From NCBI GenBank assembly GCA_020216655.1, contig JAIWNU010000113.1:1-19996 (forward strand): a DNA stretch of 19,996 nucleotides, given 5' to 3'. Below are positions 15,528 to 19,996 of this stretch, piece after piece; the stretch's first letter is position 1, and every line of letters begins with the position of its first letter. Under the pieces are notes generated by a model. It was not told the DNA's origin. It saw only the letters and a list, made by a program, of their open reading frames with translations, and did no database searches. Both the position numbers and the translations under genes were made by a program. This stretch comes from Treponema sp. GTDB lineage: Bacteria; Spirochaetota; Spirochaetia; Treponematales; Breznakiellaceae.

Positions 15528-16895
15528 CTAGTCTTCGTTTTCTTCTCCGCTTACGTCTCCCCACTCAGCCAGTTTCCTGTGCAGGGTTTTCCTGCCGATG
15601 CCTAAGACCTCTGCAGTCTTGCTTTTATTGCCCTTTTGGGCTCCCAGGGTTTCCCGAATAATAATTTTTTCAGCTTCCTCTAGCGAAATTCCTAGGGGAA
15701 TCTGTATAGAAGTAGATTCAGATGACTTTCTCACCGTGGGTGGTAAATCATCCAGAGTGATGACTGAACCTTTGGCAAGCACGACAGCGCTTTCCATACA
15801 GTTCCGCAATTCACGCACATTCCCCGGCCAGTCATAACTGTACAGGGCTGTTCGCGCCCGGGGGTCAATTCCATCAATCTGTTTGCCGTTTTCTTTTGAA
15901 AACTCCTTAAGAAACGCGGTTGCCAAAAGGGGGATATCTTCTTTCCGTTCCCGGAGGGATGGCACATGAATGTTGACCACATTGAGCCGGTAATAGAGGT
16001 CTTCCCGAAAGTTCCCCTTCTCTATTTCTGCCTTGAGATCCCGGTTGGTCGCGGCTACAATACGAACATCGACTTCCAATGTTTCTTCGCCGCCTACCCG
16101 TTCAAATTTCTTTTCCTGCAGCACCCGGAGGATTTTTATCTGCACATTCTGGTCAATTTCCCCAATTTCATCGAGGAATAAGGTGCCTTCGTGAGCAAGC
16201 TCAAAGCGGCCCCGTTTTCTGCCAACCGCGCCGGTAAAGGCGCCCTTTTCGTGACCAAAAAGCTCGCTTTCTAATAGCGTTGCAGCTAAGGCCGCACAGT
16301 GAACTTTGATAAGGGGTTTGTTTTTTCGGGGCGATAGTTCGTGAATAGCATTAGCCACTAGCTCCTTTCCCACGCCGGATTCGCCTGTAATGAGTACCGA
16401 TGCTTTAGTGGGAGCCACCTGCCGTATGGTGTCAAAGATTTTCCGCATGGCAGGACTGTTGCCGATAAACATCTCGAAGGTTTTATTGTGTTCCAGTTCT
16501 TCTTCGAGACGGCGGTGCTGGAGGATGAGCTCCCTGTTTTGCAGGGCCCGTTTTACAAGCAGAGAAAGCCGGTCCAAATTGAGGGGTTTGGTCAAAAAAT
16601 CATAGGCTCCGTTCCGCATGGCATCCACGGCGGTTTCTACCGTGCCATGTCCGGTGAGCACAATAACCGGAACACCGGGGCTTTCGGTGTTAATTTTCCG
16701 CAGGAGCTCTTCGCCGCTTAAGCCGGGCATGCGGAGGTCCGTAATGACGAGATCAATATCGCCCTTTTGGAATCGATTATACGCTTCGTCGCCGTCAGCG
16801 GCAACTACTACATCGTAACCCTCGAGCCGCAATGCCGCGGCGAGCCCCTCTCTGATATTTTTTTCGTCATCCACCACAAGCAATTTAAATTTCAT
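15528..16895 (-). CDS. NtrC-family sigma-54 response regulator
   Basis: The 455-residue protein has three parts. The receiver domain (3-115) carries acidic Asp9/Asp10, phosphoacceptor Asp53, Thr81 and Lys103. The AAA+ sigma-54 activator domain (about 142-375) has Walker A GESGVGKE (171-178), the sigma-54 contact loop GAFTGA (218-223), Walker B TLFLDEIGE (238-246) and the arginine-rich NFREDLYYRLNV (295-306). A Fis-type helix-turn-helix lies at about 410-445 (KTAEVLGIGRKTLHRKL). When phosphorylated it should assemble as a ring and open sigma-54 promoters. Its ATG overlaps the kinase stop (ATGA), so that kinase is almost certainly its partner. The regulated genes are not evident; I found no clear TGGCAC-N5-TTGC site in the intergenic regions. 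Confidence 0.96.
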   Translation of the reverse strand: MKFKLLVVDDEKNIREGLAAALRLEGYDVVVAADGDEAYNRFQKGDIDLVITDLRMPGLSGEELLRKINTESPGVPVIVLTGHGTVETAVDAMRNGAYDFLTKPLNLDRLSLLVKRALQNRELILQHRRLEEELEHNKTFEMFIGNSPAMRKIFDTIRQVAPTKASVLITGESGVGKELVANAIHELSPRKNKPLIKVHCAALAATLLESELFGHEKGAFTGAVGRKRGRFELAHEGTLFLDEIGEIDQNVQIKILRVLQEKKFERVGGEETLEVDVRIVAATNRDLKAEIEKGNFREDLYYRLNVVNIHVPSLRERKEDIPLLATAFLKEFSKENGKQIDGIDPRARTALYSYDWPGNVRELRNCMESAVVLAKGSVITLDDLPPTVRKSSESTSIQIPLGISLEEAEKIIIRETLGAQKGNKSKTAEVLGIGRKTLHRKLAEWGDVSGEENED

Positions 16896-18109
16896 GGCTC
16901 AAAGCCCCCATAGGTAATCAGTTTTGTTTCTTTCTGAGGTACAGGCAGGGTAATCATAAAGGTGCTGCCCTCCCCTTCTTTGGATTTTACAGAAATTTCA
17001 CCCCGATGTTCCTTTATAATTTTAAATACCAGGGTAAGCCCCAAACCGGACCCGGTCTCTTTTGTGGTAAAATAGGGTTCAAATATTTTAGAAAGGTTTT
17101 CTTCGCTGATACCGATACCGGTATCAATTATATAAATATGGACCTCTGATCCTGTACTCTCGGTTTTAATTGTCAGCCGTCCGCCCTCCGGCATGGCTGC
17201 AATGGCATTTTTTATTAAATTGAGCAGCGCCTGTTTGATATACCGTTCATCGTAACAAAGGGGCGGAAGTTTTTCATCCAGTTCAAGCAGGGTGGTAATG
17301 TGATTTTCTTCCAATTCGTAATGGACAAAATCCACGAGTTCCTGAATAAGGCTGTTAAGGCTGCCTTCCCGCAGTTCCATGTTCATGGGACGGACCGCAA
17401 AGAGGAAATCCACCACGATACGGTTGAGCCGGTCTATTTCTTCATTGACAACAGCAAGGTATTTTTCAAGGAGATCAAAGGGAGCAGCATCCAAGCTTAT
17501 CTGTTGGGCATTCTCCGGATCATCAGAACAGGCCGCACGGCTTGCCTGCAAGGCCTTTTGAATAAGCTGTATGTGGATAGATATGGAACCGAGGGGATTT
17601 TTAATTTCATGGGCAACACCGGCGGCTAGGGTTGTAAGGCTTGCAAGATTTTCTGCCCGCCTGAGCCGGGCTTCCTTTGCCCGTTTTTCGGTAATGTCCT
17701 CTACATGAACCAATGACCCGGTTACCCGCCGGTCTTTTACCAAGGGGAGTACACTAATCGCCAATAGACGCTGTATGCCCTTTACTTCTATATCAAATTC
17801 ACGGTCTACAACACGGTCCCCATCGGTAAGTGTTTTGTGTAGAAATTCTGCAATCCTATCATCGGCAATACTCGACCAGAGGGGCCGCTCTAATTGGTCA
17901 TGAAACACCAAGGGAAGCAGCCGCTCTGCGGATTTGTTAACCAAAATAAGGTTGTATTCAGCGTCGCAAACCAATAAGCCCTCGGCAAGAGAGTCCAGCA
18001 CCGACTCAAGCCGTTCGTTTTCAGCGGCAGTTCTGATCAGCAGATCCGTTATCTGTTCTGCTGTCATTTTTGGCAATTTTTTAAGGGCCCGTTCTATAAA
18101 GGTTCTCAT
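16892..18109 (-). CDS. Cytoplasmic PAS-domain sensor histidine kinase (NtrB-like)
   Basis: The 405-residue protein lacks membrane segments and signal peptide, so it senses something inside the cell or relies on partners. After a short helical N-terminus come a PAS domain (about 32-140, LDSLAEGLLVCDAEYNLILVN near 38-58) and the dimerisation/phosphotransfer domain with AHEIKNPL (His167). The ATPase domain has an N box (LNLIKNAIAAM, 296-306), G1 DTGIG (329-333) and G2 GSGLGL (353-358). The loop between the two phosphotransfer helices carries roughly 20 extra residues (about 190-212). The ATG directly follows the TAA of the clamp-loader gene; it overlaps the response regulator by four bases. Confidence 0.94.
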   Translation of the reverse strand: MRTFIERALKKLPKMTAEQITDLLIRTAAENERLESVLDSLAEGLLVCDAEYNLILVNKSAERLLPLVFHDQLERPLWSSIADDRIAEFLHKTLTDGDRVVDREFDIEVKGIQRLLAISVLPLVKDRRVTGSLVHVEDITEKRAKEARLRRAENLASLTTLAAGVAHEIKNPLGSISIHIQLIQKALQASRAACSDDPENAQQISLDAAPFDLLEKYLAVVNEEIDRLNRIVVDFLFAVRPMNMELREGSLNSLIQELVDFVHYELEENHITTLLELDEKLPPLCYDERYIKQALLNLIKNAIAAMPEGGRLTIKTESTGSEVHIYIIDTGIGISEENLSKIFEPYFTTKETGSGLGLTLVFKIIKEHRGEISVKSKEGEGSTFMITLPVPQKETKLITYGGFEP

Positions 18110-19405
18110 TTATATTGCTTCCAGCATTGCAACAAACAGCCGTTCAAGGCTGCTCAAGGGATTCAGATTATAGGTAGAGACCCCATTGTCCGCTTCTTTT
18201 ATCTGATCCTTCCAGATATTAACTAAATAGGCCATATCCGGACCGGACTGACGAGAACGGAGTAGCTGCCCGCAGATAGACAAAAGTTCTTTTAAAAAAT
18301 CAGTAAAGACAAAGGAAGCCGAAAAATTGTCCAAATCTTTGGTCAAAGCAAGAAGGCTATGACGCACCGATATATTCTGCGGGATTTCAAAATCCTGCCA
18401 TTTCTGCATGAAAGCATGCAGGTCTTCGAGAATCTGGGGATACCGGACAAGCTTTTTCTGCTGTGCCTTATGTACAATGGTTGCAAAATAAAGGGCTGCG
18501 GCGCTTGAGATTTGCGAAGGCTGAATCGGTAAAAATGATTCTAAATAGCCTTCCAGGCTGACAGGTTCCGAACCGGAAAGGGCGCTGCCATCCCTGAACA
18601 CCCGTCGTATGACATCCTGTTCAGCTTGCTCGTTTCGTTTTTCGAATGTATAGGGCCTGAGCCTCGACCGGATTGTAGGAAGCAGGGCTGCCTTTTTCGT
18701 AGTGCAAAGTACAATCTGCGCTGTTTCAGGGGGTTCTTCGAGAATTTTAAGCAAGGCGTTTCGGGCCCCATCCTGCATACGGTCCGCATTTTCAATGACC
18801 AAGAGCTTCTTTTTCCCTAAAGGAGCAAGACGAGCCCAATAGGCGGCTCGACGGATCTGAAAAATGGGGATGGTATCGGAAATTCCTTCCCGTTCTAGTT
18901 GGAAAGCATTCTTAATGAGCTGGGAGGTAAGTTTTTCCCTGTCTGATTGACTCAGCTCCAGGGCTCCCAATTCTTCGAGAGTTTCGTTGCAAACCGAAAT
19001 AAGGGGAGAAAGTTTTCCAAGCCGCGCTTCTTCTCCCTCCCATAACAGGGGGTTAAAACGCCCTAAAAGTTTTCTGAGGGATCTAAAAAAAAGAAGCTTC
19101 GCTGCCGATTCTGGTTCCCGCAGGTATGCTGCGGCAGAAGCGGCAATCTCTGCGGAAAATGAACGGCTTCCCAATAGCAAGAGGTCCGGATGGGTAAGCT
19201 GCCTGTGCTTGGCACATTCAGAACAAGTACAGTTCCAGGGAGCTCCTGGGGTTAGACAAGACAGAGCCCTGCCTAACTCAAGGGCTGCCGTCCCCTTGCC
19301 GGAAGCAGGAGGACCTTCGAACAATATGGACGGCGGCAAAGTGCCGCTCGATACATCCAAGGCAAGCTGGGCAACCGCATTTTGTCCCAGTACATTTTCA
19401 AACAT
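18110..19405 (-). CDS. holB: DNA polymerase III delta prime-like clamp-loader ATPase subunit
   Basis: The 431-residue protein resembles the delta prime/gamma clamp-loader family that opens the sliding clamp for replication. It has Walker A GPPASGKGT (31-39) and a zinc site from Cys50, Cys59, Cys61 and Cys64 (spacing slightly unlike the usual C-x8-C-x2-C-x2-C). Further marks are THPDLLLL (71-78), VIENADRM (203-210), ALLKILEEPP (217-226) and TIRSR (244-248), where the family often has SRC. Two features are unusual: an insertion of about 95 residues between the HPD and the second motif block (about 82-177), and a long divergent C-terminal domain. GGGGAG lies eight bases before the ATG; the gene starts three bases after the CvpA-family stop. 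A DnaX-type paralogue is the alternative, but the lack of a tau-like tail favours holB. Confidence 0.78.
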   Translation of the reverse strand: MFENVLGQNAVAQLALDVSSGTLPPSILFEGPPASGKGTAALELGRALSCLTPGAPWNCTCSECAKHRQLTHPDLLLLGSRSFSAEIAASAAAYLREPESAAKLLFFRSLRKLLGRFNPLLWEGEEARLGKLSPLISVCNETLEELGALELSQSDREKLTSQLIKNAFQLEREGISDTIPIFQIRRAAYWARLAPLGKKKLLVIENADRMQDGARNALLKILEEPPETAQIVLCTTKKAALLPTIRSRLRPYTFEKRNEQAEQDVIRRVFRDGSALSGSEPVSLEGYLESFLPIQPSQISSAAALYFATIVHKAQQKKLVRYPQILEDLHAFMQKWQDFEIPQNISVRHSLLALTKDLDNFSASFVFTDFLKELLSICGQLLRSRQSGPDMAYLVNIWKDQIKEADNGVSTYNLNPLSSLERLFVAMLEAI

Positions 19406-19408
19406 GCC

Positions 19409-19894
19409 CTAAACTCCCCGTTTGAGCGGCGTATTCCGTTGCAGTTCACCGATAAGGGGTAAAAGCAGTTTTGCAAACCAGCTTTTTTCTAAAAGAAAGG
19501 CAGGATTAAAGAGGGGCTGATAGGCTAATAGGAACAATACAAGTGAGACCACGAGCAGACCTTCTACCAAACCCAGCAGGAGGCCAAAGAGGTGATCTAA
19601 AGAATCCAAATGTATCCGATCAATAATATCGTGCAGAATAGCTTCGAGAATTTTTACAATCACGAAGGTGATGACAAAAAGAATGACGAAGGCCGCTAAT
19701 TCAGGGAAAATGGTAAAGCCGAATCGAGTTCGCAATAGATCTGCCCCGTTTTTAAACAAAAGAAAACCTGCGATAAGGCCCAGGACGATCGCCGCAACGG
19801 ACATAAATTCTTCCACAAAACCGCGCAGGGTACAGCGGAGTGCAAAAATGATAAGCAGTGCCCCTAATATAATATCAATGGTTGCAATATTCAT
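19409..19894 (-). CDS. CvpA family membrane protein
   Basis: The 161-residue protein has four predicted membrane helices (about 4-20, 29-47, 62-82 and 103-124), the LRGFVEEF loop after helix 1, and the conserved DSLDHLFGLLLGLVEGLL stretch (97-114) of the CvpA/colicin V production family. In other bacteria members affect colicin V export and envelope homeostasis; the molecular role is unsettled. I chose the ATG at 19894 because AGGAGGAG (19902-19909) sits seven bases upstream and the length then equals the family norm (about 160). A longer frame to 19969 would add 25 polar residues reading through that ribosome site. It heads the run with the clamp-loader and two-component genes. Confidence 0.88.
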   Translation of the reverse strand: MNIATIDIILGALLIIFALRCTLRGFVEEFMSVAAIVLGLIAGFLLFKNGADLLRTRFGFTIFPELAAFVILFVITFVIVKILEAILHDIIDRIHLDSLDHLFGLLLGLVEGLLVVSLVLFLLAYQPLFNPAFLLEKSWFAKLLLPLIGELQRNTPLKRGV

Positions 19895-19910
19895 CTGAGA
19901 TCTCCTCCTA

Positions 19911-19934
19911 TAAAAAGTCAACCGGGAAGTTGAC
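19911..19934 (-). terminator. Hairpin with T tract just upstream of the CvpA gene
   Basis: On the minus strand GTCAAC-TTCCCG-GTTGAC (19934-19917) is followed at once by TTTTTA (19916-19911). It has the form of a short intrinsic terminator, probably of a gene beyond the right edge; one frame there stops with TGA at 19968-19966. The T tract runs almost into the Shine-Dalgarno of the CvpA gene. Confidence 0.42.
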
Positions 19935-19996
19935 GATTTTAACTCATAGAGACCGGCAACGCCGATCATGCGGTTTTCGCTATGGAGATCCGCATC
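19935..19996. other. Right-edge fragment, nothing assignable
   Basis: These 62 bases hold no recognisable gene. On the minus strand one frame is open to the edge, one ends at TAG (19982-19980) and one at TGA (19968-19966); the last would fit the end of an upstream gene before the hairpin at 19911-19934. A 6-bp inverted repeat ATGCGG/CCGCAT (19968-19973, 19990-19995) is too short to interpret. Confidence 0.3.

Noticed and set aside
19895..19969. Longer CvpA-family protein starting at 19969
   Set aside because: The added 25 residues are polar and basic, run through the hairpin and the strong Shine-Dalgarno, and exceed the family length; the internal ATG at 19894 is better placed.
1..19996. CRISPR arrays, tRNA or rRNA genes, insertion sequences, prophage or defence genes
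   Set aside because: Reading both strands showed no regular direct repeats, no transposase or integrase motifs and no cloverleaf-like sequence; almost all bases are accounted for by housekeeping and envelope genes.
1..19996. Sigma-54 promoters (TGGCAC-N5-TTGC) that the NtrC-type regulator might use
   Set aside because: A few partial GGCAC matches occur, but inside coding regions and without the downstream TTGC at the right spacing.

Overview
The window looks like a chromosomal segment of a spirochete, most likely in the Treponema group. The main reason is a V-type (archaeal/vacuolar-like) ATPase operon in the order E - DUF2764 - A - B - D - I - K, the order I know from Treponema and Chlamydia. 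Supporting signs are spirochete-style envelope proteins, a methylerythritol-phosphate pathway gene (ispG), and a cluster of CvpA, DNA polymerase III delta prime-like, histidine kinase and NtrC-type regulator genes that I also recall from Treponema. The genus is inference. I see no mobile element, CRISPR array, tRNA or rRNA.

Layout from left to right: (1) 1-1274, plus strand: the 3' part of a beta-barrel outer-membrane protein, ending at a strong terminator shared with the converging operon. (2) 6087-1328, minus strand: a tight five-gene run of ispG, a periplasmic TPR protein, a small predicted outer-membrane barrel, a uracil phosphoribosyltransferase-like enzyme with an N-terminal extension, and a TPR lipoprotein. 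(3) 13764-6166, minus strand: an eight-gene V-ATPase operon (121-aa helical protein, E, DUF2764, A, B, D, I, K), with a possible weak terminator before ispG. (4) 14853-13822, minus strand: galM (aldose 1-epimerase), divergent from a J-domain gene (14981-15463, plus). They are separated by 127 bp holding two promoters and two perfect inverted repeats. (5) 19894-15528, minus strand: CvpA-family membrane protein, DNA polymerase III delta prime-like clamp-loader protein, soluble PAS histidine kinase and sigma-54 response regulator, with abutting or overlapping ends. There is no gene-free stretch over about 130 bases.

Functional picture: the V-ATPase K subunit keeps the residues that bind sodium in the Enterococcus hirae rotor, so a sodium-coupled pump or ATP synthase is plausible. 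The stalk subunits C, F and G are not recognisable in the operon. DUF2764 and the 121-aa protein are the obvious candidates for missing or divergent parts. The kinase and regulator form a cytoplasmic-input NtrB/NtrC-like pair controlling unknown sigma-54 promoters.

Several starts were set by Shine-Dalgarno placement rather than by the longest frame: upp at GTG 3304, the 121-aa gene at 13764 and the CvpA gene at 19894. I did not find a wholly new multi-gene system. The most interesting points are the incomplete V-ATPase set, the galM/J-domain control region with a probable leaderless transcript, and spirochete-specific-looking insertions in the clamp-loader protein, the histidine kinase and the UPRT-like protein.
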